DNA of 64,000 nt from Drosophila persimilis (GCF_003286085.1 NW_020825322.1:1736001-1800000), one strand, 5' to 3'; numbered from the stretch's first letter, positions 39,501-52,609 are shown. Notes: a model not told the origin generated them from the letters alone. Program-made: numbers and translations.

Positions 39501-42500
39501 TGCCTCAACAATAAATTCCTTGTGGTTGTGCGCTGCATTCAGCAGCAAAAGCAGCGGCGTCAGCGACAGCGGCAGCTGTCCAAGTTCTATTGGAGATCTC
39601 CGTGGAAAGAGTAGAAGGAGAAGAAAACCCCCGTCATTAACAATAGCTCTGCTTTGTCTATTGTGCATTCCTGTTTGCGGTATTTGTATGTAGTTTTGCG
39701 TTTTGCAACACTTACCCATGTCTGGGCTCAATTCAATTAAAACGTGTTAATCTGACCCTGTCCTGCCCTGTTATCCCCCATCTAACCTACCGTTATGCTG
39801 TGCTCAAGTTACATACATTTATATACACATACTCATGTATATGAATAAAATACTCTTACATTTCTTTTGTGTTTAGCTCAAATTGAAGTTGAATACTGAA
39901 TTACTGTCGGCCATTGGCCGCTACCGCTACCGCTGCCCCTGCTTCTGCTGCCGCCTGTTGGCTGATTTCAAAATCACGCGCAAGACGGTCACACACATAC
40001 ACTCACTTTTACACACACTCTCAAACACATAGACAATTAGCTGGGCCGGTCAATGCGCGTGCTTGAATGTTGGTTACGCTGTTGCTGCCGTTGCTGCTAT
40101 TGCGCAAGTGTGCCTCGGATACGATACTACGGTCCCCCAGCTCCATTGCCATTATTTTCGTTGGACTCGGGATGGGATCGAAAGAGGGAGGGGGTTTACT
40201 TTCGCATTGTCGCTCGTCTCGTCTCCAGTTTTCTGCAAGAGAAATATGAAATAAAGAAAAAAGGGCAAAAATAAATAAAAATACAATTGCAAGTATGCAT
40301 GTGTGTCTATATGTGCACATATACAGTAATGCGCCGCCTGTTTCCTTCTCACTCTGACGGAATCAGATGACTGCGACGGCGACGTTGGAGCCGCAAATTA
40401 AAAAAATAATGCCTTTGCGTAAAATGTAAATGGGCCACATTGTAATTATAACTTGAAAAAAAAAAACCAACAAAAAAAATAAACTGCAGAACGTTCAAAT
40501 TAAAAATTGCCGCTAAACTCAATTAACGGGAGGCATGTACTATATACGTATGTGTGTATGCATATGCATTTTTATGAAATTTTTGATAATTTGTAAGAAT
40601 TGAAACAGGAAAGAATTCATTAGGCACAAACACACACACACACACACAGCACTTCTGTGTGTGTCAAACGATGCGCTGCCCCCATCCTTTCATTCATGCT
40701 TTTGCTTTCGTTCTTCCCTGTGCATCCTGCTGCCCATAGAAAACTCCATTGGAAGCGATTCAGCGATTCCAATGTGGACCACGAGAGCCGTGATCGGGGC
40801 TGGAATGAGCGTGACGGGGACACGTTGCCCGGGGATTATGCAAAAGAAAAGAAATTGCACAGCAGCTGCAATTTCCACACGCACAAAATACACACACACA
40901 ACCATGCGTATACATGTATGTACATACATACATGCCTGCGTGCAAGAGCAAAAGCTATCTACAGTTTGAGAGGAACTACGGTCGTCAGGTCACAGCATCA
41001 GCAGCAGCGTGAGCCACAGTTTTGAGGGGCTTTTGTACGAATTATTCGATTGCATAACCCCCTCTAAATGGGCCCATGGGCCCAAAAACCCAACGTCCGT
41101 CTGTTTTTTTTTTTTTGTTTGTTTTGTTTTCTCTTTCGGCCATATATTTTTGGGCCGGGCAAAACCTCAGCGCGACACGGACCCCGGACACACAGTCACC
41201 GACGGCATTGGCATCTGTTTCTTAAAGCCAGATCACACAAAAGTGACGTGAAACGAAAAAACCAAACTAAAAGGGGCAACACACATTACGATTGCGGGTA
41301 TTACGACTTTCCCATACCCTCTAGTTCGGGTTCCAATTGGAAAAACAAAAAAGAATGGCCTTAGCTTTCCACTTTGTCGACCCTTTACCAACACTAGTTT
41401 AGCTTTTTATCTCTGTCTTTCAAAGTTGAATGGTCTTGAAGTGCAATGGAATATATAGTCCTCCTTAAATGATGGTTTCGCGATCACTTTGAAGATATTT
41501 CCCAAAATTTCTGCCTTCTCTAGCTTTTAACATGTGTTTTCTTAATTTTCTGCAAAATGTATGTGCTGTTTCTCTGGCTCTTACATAGTCTCTGTCTCTC
41601 CTCCTGGCAATATGTTGTTTCTCAAGTATTTTTTTATAGACTCTGCAAAATGTGTTGTTTCTGGTTTTTTTTATAGTAGTACTACAGAATATCTGCTAAA
41701 GGTAATTTCTCCAGAATTTATAGTAACTTGGAAACATGTGGTGTGGTTTTGGTAGTTCGTTCTAATAGTCTCCAACCAAATATGGTTTCTTCGCTCCCGT
41801 CTGGCCGCCTATCATATGGATCTGAACGAACCCAAAAATACCCTTACCTCTGAATACTGGAATGGGATGGGATGGGATGGCGTTTACTTTGGCTCATTTG
41901 CGATGTGTCAAGACCACTTGAGAGGACGGCGGACGAAGCGGTGCTTATCACATATTCGTCGCCCGCCGATGCCGATGCCGGTGCCGTTGCCTTTGCCGCC
42001 GCCGGTGAGTCCAATTTAAACTCAATTTTCAATTTTCCCTTTCCTCCAGATGCAGATACACTGGCATACATTATCTCCATGTGCCTGTGTGTGTCAAGGG
42101 TTGCGCCGTTGATTATTTTATTATTTTATGGCCATGTGGAAATCTACAGGAAACAGAGAGCCTGAACTCGAAACTCTGACCCAATACCCAAACGCTGTTT
42201 GTCTTCGTTTTCCCAACAAATTTCCACCGAACAAAACGTGGCAGCATTTTCATTTTATGGCCATTTCTCAAGTGCCCAAAAACGATGCCAAATCGCTTAA
42301 TCGTAAACTTGGCGCATGGCTGTAAATGCAGGCAAACTGTAGGCCAGGGCCAGGGCCAGGCCACACAGTAAGAGCCGAACCCTGGCGCAAAGGGTATAAT
42401 AAAACCCAGCCCAAAACAAAACCAAATGCTTGACAATGAAAACGTGTTGGACTTTTTCTCTGACAGGCGCCGCTCTCCGCTCCGCTCCTCTGCTGTGCTG

Positions 42501-42954
42501 CCTGCTGGGAGATATCTGGGTAAATCTTATGCGAATCTCATCCAGGAATCCCATGGCGATTCCACGTGTAAAAGAAGGACTGTTCCTATGACTAAAATTT
42601 GCTAGGTCAGGATTAATCCCTAAAGATTCCTATTATCGTACGGAGCAAATCATAGCCCCATATCTATAATCATATTATAGATCAACCAAAAGAGCCAAAA
42701 CCAAAGCATTTATAGCATTATTGCCTCTCTTTAGGTATATTTGAAGGGGATTATCTTTTAAGAGTTCTTCAGACAGAGATTTCGGTAATTTTTATCTCAG
42801 CATTGAGTCAATAGAAAGCTTGGAAACCGTCCAAAGACCCGAAACATCGGCATTTATGTAGACATGTATGTACATATCTCTGTTTGCACCACAAAATCTC
42901 CCTATCGCTGTGTGTTATCTGCTATCTGTCGCTTATCGGTCGATCCACTTACCT

Positions 42955-44924
42955 TTAGCAAACGGTTTCCATCTTCGCAGTGGGCGGAGGCATTGTGGGG
43001 TTCGTTGTTGTCGTCGTTGGTGGAGCTGTGGTGGCATCGCCACTTGGTGGGGAGAGACTGCTGGGGGCCGTCGAGCTGGCCGAGCACTGCATCGTGGTGG
43101 TGTTTTGGGTAAACTCTGTCCCGCAGCCGGCCATCGAGGGCAGGCCCTGGGAGCTGCTCGAGTGCTGGACCCCATTGGTGGTGTTGGTGATGTCGTGACG
43201 GAGCCGTGGACAGCAGATGCGCCGGCAGGCGGTCCACACCTGCGGCTGGCATCCCACCACAATGAAAATGAAGACACCCTGTAGGGCATTGATCAGATCG
43301 GTAATGAACCAGGCGCCATGGGGCCCGCCCACCAGCCACGACATAATGTCCGCTATCCATGTGACGCCCATAACGACGACCAGCTTGAGGCAGACCTTGC
43401 CTAGGGCTGACTTTTCCGTGGACGACTTGACATCGTCCCGCTTCCACAGGCCGCAGGTCAGTTGGTGGGTGGTGGAGATGAACAGGGCAATATTGGCGCA
43501 CAGCAGCAGCCCAATGGGTCCGTAAAAGTAGGCAAAAATCGAGACCGATCGATTGTCGAACCAGCAATAGAGCTGCCCAAAGCCCGGCCTCAGCAGCGTC
43601 GTCTCCGGCAGCTGGTCCACACAGGCGGCTATCGTTGAGATCAGCAGGGGCACGCCCCAGGCGTACACGGAGTAGAGGAGTAGTCGCAGTGCCTCCTGAT
43701 TCCGTTCTAGGGAGCTCGGCCGAAAGTCCCGGAACGTCCACCAGATATTGAAGCACATCGTGTTCAGCCAGAAGAAGGCCGACAGGAAGAAGAACTGCAT
43801 GCCAACGGCCAGCAGCAGACAGGCCACGGATCCCGGCATCAGCGAGGTGTTGAGCTCCTCGATGGCCAGCAGCACCTTGCCCACCAGTAGGCAGAAGACG
43901 TAGCAGATCTGACAGCGCCAATGCAGGGCATGATGGACGGCGGGCAGCATAAAGCCAGCCACCAGTGTGGCCGCCAGAAACACCACCGAAATGAGTATGC
44001 CGCCGGTTAGTACGGCTTTCTGTAGTCGCATGCCCGAGCTTTGGCCATCCTCGTCCAGTCCGCTAGAGCCCCCATCCTGCCCGTCGCCGTGCTGGGCGTT
44101 TGAGAAGTGATGCGAACAGGCAATGATTTTCACCTCACCCTCGCGTTGCGTGTGCTCCAGGCAGTACTGGCTGGCACTGAGATTCGTGTGATGCGACAGC
44201 CGGATCTCGCCCGAGGAGCGATTCAGCTGAGCATCGCGCCAGTCGCCGGCAATGGCATAGCCGACATTGGCATTTGCATTTGCATTTGCATTGATGCCTA
44301 CTCCCACGCTCACGCACTCGGGCAGGCCGTAGCTGGTCTGATAGCTGCCCTCCGGTAGTTGCGGGCCCAGCCGGAGCTGGCCGTCGGTGGGGGGACTGGG
44401 CTGCAGGTTACAGGTCTTGAGGCTGGTGTCGTAGCTGCCCCACTTGCCACAGCATTTGCGCATGCGCAGCGTGGCAGGCTGCGTCACCAGGGATGCGGCT
44501 GCTGTCTCGTTTCCCGTTGCAAGGGCATTCTCTCGATTGATTGCTCCTGCCGCGGGCGCTTCGAGGCAGACCAACGCCACGTCCCGATCGACGCAATAGT
44601 TTTGTGGCTCCACCAGTATCAGGCGTTCGCGCACCGACAACGTGCCATTGGGGAAAATGAAGGCATTGCCCAGCCGACTGCTAAACAGCTCCAGCTGCTG
44701 CTCCTGGCAGACGGGTCGCACGTGGGCGGTGAACTTCATGAAGCGGGGACTGGCGCCGATGGGCTCAAAGAAGCGCTGCTGCTGTATGAGATACACCATG
44801 GGCACCCACAGTTCCGAATTGCCGGCTATGCAGGAGCGGGTGGTGGCATTCAGATATTCCCCCAAATGGCAGCATTTGTTGAGCTTCACGCGGGGCGGCG
44901 GTCGTGCCGGCCCAGGTGCTGTTG

Positions 44925-44956
<32 letters not shown>

Positions 44957-45042
44957 TCTTCGGGGGGCAACTGCTGGCCAAGCAGGGCTCCGATGAGCAA
45001 TAATGTGATTAGCAATTGTATGCTAAAGTCTTTGATGGCCAT
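42955..45042 (-). CDS. mthl1: Methuselah-like 1 / Mist, adhesion-type seven-pass receptor
   Basis: A single coding exon gives 695 residues. A signal peptide (about residues 1-22, [15 protein letters not shown]) is followed by a Ser/Thr/Pro linker and a Cys-rich Methuselah-type ectodomain ([21 protein letters not shown]). From about residue 344 to 590 there are seven hydrophobic spans, the first being [16 protein letters not shown] and the last [13 protein letters not shown], then a Ser/Thr/Pro-rich cytoplasmic tail. mthl1 of D. melanogaster is Mist, a receptor for the Folded gastrulation ligand that drives apical constriction through G12/13 and Rho. A GCATTT hexamer array (about 44269-44292) encodes an Asn-Ala run. 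A splice donor lies two bases after the stop. Confidence 0.9.
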
Positions 45043-45703
45043 GATGAGGCGGTTGCTTGGCGATGAGGCGATGACGATGTGTTTGTGGATTGTCGGGTGG
45101 GGTGCGGTGGGGTGGGGGGTCAGTGTCAGTGTCTCTGTTAACTTGTCTTACTGGCTAGCACGCACATCCACATCTAGTTCTTCTTCTGCCACTTGTCCTC
45201 CTTTTTGGTTCACGTTCACGTTCTCGGGCAACGCCACTCACAGATTGTTAAAGAAGCCTCTTCCATTGCGGAATAAAACACAATAATATATCATCGTTTT
45301 GCATGGCTTCTGCGGGGGTGCAGCAGTAAGTAGGTGGATCCACAGATCGGTCCACATTCGATTCAAGTACGCGACGGCACACACACACTCATTATTCGTC
45401 GTCTCCGTTTCGCTTCGGCAAAGAACAATTTTCACTTTTCTTCTCTTTTGCTACTGTTTCTTTGATTTTTCTTTTCTTGTGGCCCAACGTAAACAAAATT
45501 AAATTTCACTTCTGCAATATAAATATCACGCTAGCCTAGCTGAACGAAAAAAAATACGAATCGAATTGAGCAGATGATGCTGTTCGTTTTTAGCTGATTG
45601 CTGTTCTCTTGTGGTGTTGTGTGGAAGCGCGTTCAAGATAAAACTAATGTTTTGTTAGGGCTAGTGTTGTTTAATAACAACGTTCGCGTCGTTCACAGGG
45701 ACT

Positions 45704-45721
45704 TATCGATACGTATCGATA
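45704..45721. promoter_or_regulatory. Tandem DRE pair between mthl1 and Ran
   Basis: Two perfect TATCGATA elements (45704-45711 and 45714-45721) sit two bases apart, about 660 bases upstream of the mthl1 start and about 850 upstream of the Ran promoter. Which gene they serve is not decided by sequence. mthl1 is the nearer. Confidence 0.6.
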
Positions 45722-45734
45722 AAAATACCGTCAC

Positions 45735-45930
45735 AAATTTCCAAATATATCGTCTTATACTGACGATTTATTTGTATTCAAGTTCCACCATATTCCACGT
45801 TTCTTATATTCGGCTGAATATTACTCGCTAGCTAGGATCCTCAGCTGTGCGCTCATAATTTCTTATGATTGATAAATCAGTTTCCTGAAAGACTGGCTTA
45901 TTTTAAGTACTCCTTTTTAGTTGATTGATT
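45735..45930. repeat. Dispersed repeat copy between mthl1 and Ran
   Basis: This copy contains GAATATTACTCGCTAGCTAGG, a CTCATAATTTCTTATGATTG block, and GACTGGCTTATTTTAAGTAC, in the same order and spacing as the copies near 24.7 and 25.1 kb. Confidence 0.55.
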
Positions 45931-46420
45931 ATAAAATAAGGCTTTAACATAAACAACAATTCATTTGTTCATAGAAACTGCATTCTAACTACACACTTGC
46001 TACATATTAACTACATTTGACCGTCTTTGTCATAAGACCCATCGAAGCGCCAGTGTGCAAAACCTCCATTATCCACCTTTTCCGACATTTTTGAAAGGTT
46101 GAGATTTGGCGGAGATTTCTCTGTGCATTGTCATCCTCCAGGCGACACAGCATGCAAAATAATAGTTCCTGCTCGCTTTCATACAAAATTTGAATTTTTA
46201 ACTGACTTTATTTGTAACCAAGCACATTGCAGTGCACATCTGGTCACACTCTGCCCCGAGCGAAGTTTGTGGTACTTATTGTCGATAGACAGAACAGGAA
46301 GGAAGAAGGAACAGGAAAAACGTACAAACAGAAATTTTTTCCTCTGCTTAGCTCAAGTTGTTCACCTGTTGAAATAAAGCGGGGCTAAGTGGTTTAACGT
46401 GATCACCAGGGTGACCGTTT

Positions 46421-46572
46421 ACGGTATATTTTCGGTATTTTTTAACGTCGAAATTGGAATGACGGTATATTTGTATGGTATGTCGGTATATTAATCAATT
46501 ATTGTTGGTATATTTGATTTTATTTCTCAGCTTCAGATGGCATATTTTATAAATAAATCGGCGGTCACACTA
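46421..46572 (+). promoter_or_regulatory. Ran promoter: motif 6 cluster and Ohler motif 1
   Basis: At least four GGTATATTT/CGGTATTTT motif 6 copies (46421-46440, 46461-46472, 46482-46493, 46504-46516) are followed by GGTCACACTA at 46563-46572, an Ohler motif 1. Transcription probably starts just downstream. A short leader ends at a strong donor (AAACAT then GTAAGTAG, about 46649), so the 5' UTR is spliced before the coding exon; a likely acceptor lies near 48256. Confidence 0.7.
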
Positions 46573-48336
46573 GTAGAGTGGGAGAACGGTGCGTGCGTGC
46601 GGTGAAATTTTTTTGCTGGTGATAAAAAATATCAAACCGAAATAAACATGTAAGTAGAAAATTTAGGCTTGCATTTTTTTTCTTTACGCAATAAGCTTGT
46701 GAAAAAGAACTGAGGCGCACGGCCGGCTGGCTGCAAGTCTGGTGATGGCGGCGCGTCGGTTTTTTTTTTCGGTATTTCGGTGTGATTAGCCATTTATTTC
46801 GTAAAATAGTTCTTGCAAATGGCAGCGCACCGGCTTTTTGTTGCCTAGCTTAGCGTTTTTTCCTCGTCGTTCTCCTTCCCCTATCCCTTTGCTCATTTTG
46901 GGTGCTCCGCTGGTCCGGCGTCAGGCGACGTGGAGCCGCCTTTAGAGCCGCGTGTTGGCATCAAAATGTGTGTGCATGTGCGTCCGTGTCGGACCTGGTC
47001 AGCGGAAAGGTACACCACTAAGCGGCATATAGTCTCATTTGGATGGGCTAGCATAAAGAGCACTTTTTTCCTTCCGCCGCATTGGCAACTGCTATTTATC
47101 GCACCCAAGATTTTGTGAGGTTAAACATGATTTGCAAAAAAAATTTGAAATTTGCGTCATATTTGAGACCGAAGCTGGCGCATGTGTCGGCAGCAAGAGC
47201 GTCGACAGCGGCGGCGTCTGGCCGGCCCGTTCGTCTGTGTGTGAGTCTGTTCGGGTGTGTGCGCTAGCATTTGTTATTTCGTCGATTTTTTTTTTATTGT
47301 GAACATATCAAATGCGTGTCCGTGGTTTGTATTTTTCAGTGGAATAGTCGTCGCAATAGCAATCGAAACGCTTGTGGAAACCAGAGTGGCATTATTTCAA
47401 TCAATTTTTTTCTGCCGGCCTGCATTTTGGCGCGCTTTCTTTGCGTCCATGGCTGTGCTTGGTGCATGTTCGTGAGAGAGTGGATGGTGGAGGAAGAGGT
47501 ATATGCAGCATGCAGCATGCTACACTAATGGAAATGTAAAATTCAAGTTTGTAGCTTTTTGAAAACAATTTTTGTTTTCTTATTTTGTTGGTGGGCTTAG
47601 AGCATTTTCAGCGATGACTTCTTGTTTTGAATTGGCAGCGTGTGGCTGTGTGTGTGTCCAGGCTTGCATTTATTTGCGAAATACAAATCTACATATGCAT
47701 GTATATGTTTTTGCGTGTGTGTGCGTGTTTGTTCATGTGTAAGTAGGATTTCAATTTGCCAAATATTTTCTTCCGTATTTGGGCATACGGGCATGCGTTG
47801 CGTGTATGTGTGTTTTTGTTCTTTGTGCGTAATGGAATTTTTGTCTTACAACAGTTATTCGGTGGTGTATACCTGCCTGCCCTCTCTCAGGGATAGCAGC
47901 AGCAGCAGCTGCCTGCAGTATCTCGTTCTCTTTCTGTCTCTCCCTCTGCTCTAAGGAATATGTGCCCTGCTGCTGCAATCTATCGGGCTCCCTCTCGCAC
48001 ACACACTCGTGTGCTGGCTTAGCAACAGCTGTTTGCTGTCCTTGGCGGGCTTTGCTCGCATCCGCTGCCACTGCGTCATATTTTGCTCGAACCCACATCA
48101 GGACCCTGGCAATCAGTCGCGGCGCGCTCGGCAAACTACGAACACAACTCCACTCCAGTCCGCTTCCAAAGATACAAACTACCAAATGCCAAATAATAAT
48201 AATTAAAGGAATAAACAGATTTGAAAGAGGTGTTATAATATCTTTCCTACTACCGCTTACAGCTATCGCCGCTCGAATTGCGTGGAAAAGTTATTCAGCG
48301 TTATTCACTTAAAGCGTTAAAAGAGTAACATTCGAA

Positions 48337-49074
48337 ATGGCTCAAGAAGGTCAAGATATACCAACTTTTAAGTGCGTGCTGGTAGGAGATGGCGGTACTG
48401 GCAAGACCACGTTCGTCAAACGCCATATGACTGGCGAGTTTGAAAAGAAGTATGTGGCCACATTGGGCGTGGAAGTCCATCCTTTGATCTTCCACACCAA
48501 TCGTGGTGCCATCCGTTTCAACGTGTGGGATACAGCCGGACAGGAGAAATTCGGCGGTCTGCGTGATGGCTACTATATTCAAGGACAGTGCGCCGTCGTT
48601 ATGTTCGATGTGACCTCCCGTGTTACATACAAGAATGTACCCAACTGGCACAGAGATTTGGTGCGTGTCTGCGAGAACATTCCAATAGTTCTCTGCGGCA
48701 ACAAGGTGGACATCAAGGACCGCAAAGTCAAGGCCAAAAGCATTGTCTTTCATCGTAAAAAGAACCTCCAGGTGAGTAACCAGAGCCGAGCGCTGACCTG
48801 ACCCTCTCTTCGTTGTCACTTATTCATGGCCTTATCCTTGTTCTTCTTCTCCACACAGTATTACGACATTTCGGCCAAGTCAAACTACAATTTCGAAAAA
48901 CCATTCCTCTGGCTGGCACGCAAATTGGTTGGTGATCCCAACCTAGAGTTCGTTGCCATGCCGGCACTGCTGCCGCCAGAGGTGAAAATGGACAAGGACT
49001 GGCAGCTGCAGATCGAGCGTGACTTGCAGGAGGCCCAGGCGACCGCCTTGCCCGATGAGGATGAGGATCTTTAA
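48337..49074 (+). CDS. Ran: Ran GTPase
   Basis: Two coding exons, 48337-48771 and 48859-49074, join in phase to 216 residues, the exact family length. Ran sets the nuclear-cytoplasmic GTP gradient for importin and exportin transport and controls spindle assembly. Visible motifs are the P-loop GDGGTGKT (17-24), switch [12 protein letters not shown] (65-74), NKVD (122-125), SAK (150-152), and the acidic C-terminal tail, here DEDEDL. There is no lipidation signal, as expected for Ran. It is almost identical to the melanogaster protein I remember, and not the divergent testis paralogue. The intron is short (87 bases). Confidence 0.98.
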
Positions 49075-50175
49075 GCGAGAGGCGTATTTAAAATAGTTAA
49101 CTGAGAGACGGCCGACCTACACACACACACAAAATGAACACATACCAACCGCAGCAACAACCACAACCACTATCACACACACACAGCCTACACACAACAC
49201 ACAAAAGACGGCTGGAGTGCCAGGAAAAACGTAACCAGCGGCTCTACCCAGTGATGCATCCACAACAGTTTTGGCAGCAGCGGCAACGAAACAACAACAC
49301 CAACTCAACCAGGATCCAGAACACAGGATCAGCAGCAGCACCTCCAACAGCAGCACCTCCAACAGCAACACCTCCAACAGCAGCACCTCCAACAGCAGCA
49401 CCTCCAACATACACAACACAACAGCAGCAGCACAGCCGCCAATCGGTTGGAGACGCCACTTTTTTCGTGGAGCACAAAAGCCGTGCAGTCTTCGCAACAC
49501 CACCAGCTACACTGTCCCTTCCCGTTTTCCAATTAGTCGCTCCATAAAAATAAGTGAACTTTTTTTTTTTATGATTAAATATTGTTTTGCCTTGGAGCTA
49601 GTAACTGAAAGCACACAAAAACAGAAGAAAACACGAAGCATAAAAAAGAAGTTGTCAACAAAAATAAAGAAATACGAATTTTTGATTATGTGTGTCTGTC
49701 TGTGTACCACTACTACTACCACCACTCCAATGCTATAATACTATCTAATAATATCATTTCGAAAACAACAGCCCAAAAAAACAAAAAACATTCAAGGTAT
49801 AGTCGTCTTCTATATCAATGTAAATGACGGACAAACAGAAAGAAACTAAGAGAAAAGAGAAGGAAGAAAGGCGAGAGGCGCACCCGCATCCGCATGGAAA
49901 CGAGCGAGAGAGCAGAGCAACGCCGTAGTTGTAGTAGTAGTAGTAGACCGTAGACCGTAGATGTCGGCGTAGGCGCTGGGAAAAGAACTGAGTCGAAATG
50001 AAAGAGAGAAGAGAGCCAGAGTCGCCAGCTTAATCCTCTCCAAATGTTATTAATCTAAGAAACTATGAAAAATAAAACACAAAAAACCTTCAAACAACAA
50101 ACAAACAAAAAGAAAAAGTTGAAAAACAAACGTTTTGGTATTGTATGGAAAAAGATGAGTAAATAAAGGAAGAGC
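49075..50175 (+). other. Ran 3' UTR
   Basis: Downstream of the stop, CA- and CAG-rich sequence, a minisatellite and AT-rich DNA lead to AATAAAACAC (about 50072) and AATAAAGG (about 50163), plausible polyadenylation signals. An open plus frame (49134-49547) through the repeats is a composition effect. Confidence 0.55.
49333..49407. repeat. 15-bp minisatellite, five units
   Basis: Five direct copies of CAGCAGCACCTCCAA, the third with a single A for G change, lie in the Ran 3' UTR. Confidence 0.9.
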
Positions 50176-51178
50176 AACGCCACAATTCAAGCGGAATTTT
50201 TATTTTTATTAAACGTAACCGCTCTCTTATTTGCTATATATCTATATCCAGCAGGGCTAACTCGTCCCTAGAGTACTGTGCAAGAGAGAGAGTTGAATAT
50301 TTGCACAGGACACAAGCTGTAATTGTATATTTCTCACAGATTAATTTCCACTACATTCACCCATCACATCCAAGGCACTATACTCACTATATACTATTCA
50401 TTGTAATATTATTATTATGGAGCTTAAGCTTCTTTCGCAGTACAACCACTACCGGTCCCCCAGGAAACGTGGCATTAATCGTCCACCAAGGGTCAACAAG
50501 ACAATGTTTTAGACTAAGTTTACAATAAAAAGCCTATGAGATTCAGTTCAATACGATATTGGTTATACGTTCTCGAGAGTTGAAGCATGAATCCTGCCTT
50601 CAGTCGGATTCGAAACACCCTGAACCACTTAAAGCCGAATCGGAGCACTGCGGGCACTAATATAGGCCAATTTCGAATGCAGGTTTCTGAAGTGATTCGT
50701 CCTATATTATGGAGAAATCCTTTTTAATTTGCTTTCTCGTTCTCTTTACCAGAAAAAAACAAAGTGGAACCGAACTCTTCGGATCTAACACAGTACAAAT
50801 TACGAGACCTATGACGAAGTTATCAGAAAGCTGAAACGCTGATTCTAAATAACCGAAACGATTCGGTTGCCCGTTCATTCAGGACTCTAATACGTAGATT
50901 AAGAATATTGTAAGGGCAGCCAAGCCTCAACGAAGCTGAGAACGAATGCAGCGACCACTGGCTATGAATTCAAGATTTAATTTCTTATATCGGGCTGTCA
51001 CACAGCGAGAGTTAGGTTTTTAGGTCAGGGGTTTATATTGAGATATCCTCTATCGTTTTATTGCAGTTTATTCATTAAATATTCGATTCTTTAGGATATG
51101 TTTGTGGTGAGTATTGGTATTTTTAGAATTAGAAGAAGGCCAAAAAAATAATCATAGATACTTTGTGCTCCTCTAGAT
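50176..51178. other. Spacer between Ran and SVWC cluster
   Basis: No gene or RNA recognised. The sequence is of mixed composition without clear repeats. Confidence 0.5.
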
Positions 51179-51644
51179 CTACGGACACTTGAGACAACAG
51201 GCTGGAAAGACGCCCGTGAAGCGATCCTTATTGGCACAGTTGATCTTGTGCTGGACGCAGCTGAAAGAAACCAAGAGTATTATAGTACTACGTATAGTAC
51301 TTGGCTGAGGCCAAGCACTTACTCCTCCACGAGTATCTTGAAGGTGTCCGTACAGATGGCACGCTTCAGGCATTTGCCATCCTGACCAAAGTCCACATAG
51401 TCCTGGCCGCGCTTCAGGAGCGGCAGATACTTGAGGAATATGGTCTCATCCTCGGAGTTGCGATATGTGCACACCGGTTCGCTGGCTAAATGGGGGATAC
51501 ACAACACATCGGATTGGAATTGGATTGGAGGCGAGAATAATAGTTTCACTGGCTCTCACCCGCTTCTACGGTGGACGGGAGTAGCATCACTAGCAGCAGC
51601 ACGGCGGAGGAGCCAAAAAATATCGAAACGGCGCTGGTACGCAT
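51179..51644 (-). CDS. Secreted eight-cysteine SVWC (Vago-like) protein, copy 1
   Basis: Three exons, 51560-51644, 51323-51485 and 51179-51260, give 109 residues with intron phases 1 and 2. A signal peptide (VSIFFGSSAVLLLVMLLPS) ends at about VEAG. The mature part carries eight Cys in the single von Willebrand factor C pattern: CTYRN, CLKRAIC, CVQHKINC, and ACCLKC. SVWC proteins, which include Drosophila Vago, are small secreted arthropod factors linked to antiviral and nutritional responses. A minus-strand TATAAATA (51702-51695) lies about 50 bases before the start, so it has an inducible-type promoter. Which melanogaster gene is the orthologue was not decided. Confidence 0.85.
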
Positions 51645-52100
51645 CTTGGGAATGTGGAAGCGAGACTGAAACGATGGCGAGGCAACCAGTTTCCTATTTA
51701 TAGTTTGCACTTTCGTTGGGTTCTTTATGTGTGTTGAAGCAGAAACTGTCATTTGCATATTCCCAGCGGCTCTACGATCATCATCGTACGATGATGATTG
51801 GTCCCCAGTGGGAGGCAGACTGCGAGCAGAGCAATTCAGAAGCGACGAGACGAGATCAGACCCCATGCCAGGCTTGCTAATTGTGTAATTGTTCAGATTG
51901 TGCAACGCCATTATTATAGAGACTATTGTACAATTTAAAACTCTCAACCTTTTAACAGGCGTAAATCGAATTTTATTCCCTTAGATACGTGTAGCGTACC
52001 TTGTATGGAAAACATAACACATGATTAATAATACTACTAAATACGATCCATTGCTGGAGCACACAACCTTCTGTTCAACGGGCGCTCATCCAGATCCGAC

Positions 52101-52609
52101 CTAGATGTAGTTGCTCTCCGGCTCCTGCTCCTGGCAGATCAGCTTGGGACAGCAGTCGGGGAATGTGCGCCGCATATCGCTGGCAATTTTACACCTTTCG
52201 TTGGGCACCAGGTTATGGCGGCCGCAACTGACAAAAAAACAAACGATGCTTAAATATATGTACATACGTATATTCTTTTGAATACTTACTATCCAATTTC
52301 GAGGACATAGTCCGGCCGACAGTAGATGGATTGGCAGTAGCCCTCTCGGTTGATCGGCTTGTAGGACTGCTTTTTGGGTATCGCTTGATTTAGTTCTTCG
52401 TAATAGCACTGCCCAGGATAATCTGCGGGGGGGATAGTTGAATGTTGAATGGGTGGGAGTGGCACTAGGGGCTGTCTGGGTACCCTGATTGGAGTCTAAC
52501 CTGGATGCACGGCATTGCCGCGGTACGTCACATCGCCCCAGGCCACGCCACAAATGGTTAGGAGCAGGAGCAAAGTATGGCAGCGGAGTCCTCCTCCGGC
52601 TGGCATCAT
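52101..52609 (-). CDS. Secreted eight-cysteine SVWC (Vago-like) protein, copy 2
   Basis: Three exons, 52501-52609, 52290-52422 and 52101-52227, give 122 residues, again with phase 1 and phase 2 introns. A signal peptide (RCHTLLLLLTICGVAWG) precedes TYRGNAVHPG and a QCYYEELNQAIP segment. Cys pattern: C, then C-x6-C? pattern seen as YCQSIYC, CGRHNLVPNERC and DCCPKLIC, eight in all. The QCYYEEL and Y-R-G elements are shared with copy 3, so these two are the closest pair. Core promoter on the minus strand: TATATAA (52728-52722) with a TCAGTC initiator about 33 bases downstream. Confidence 0.85.

Larger units (their letters stand above)
35515..42952. other. Gene-poor region between Top3beta and mthl1
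   Basis: About 7.4 kb without a recognised protein gene. It contains TA- and CA-type microsatellites (near 39130, 40630 and 40890), GGCCAGGGCCAGG repeats near 42340, and AT-rich stretches. The strong splice donor directly after the mthl1 stop suggests that part of this region is a 3' UTR intron and distal 3' UTR of mthl1. A short open minus frame at 41844-42080 has coding-like composition but no supported exon boundaries. Confidence 0.5.

Noticed and set aside
41844-42080. A coding-like minus frame rich in Ala and Ser
   Set aside because: Composition alone supports it; no matching splice sites join it to mthl1 and no homology was seen.
48301-48819. A 172-codon minus frame across Ran
   Set aside because: It is the antisense of the Ran coding exon.
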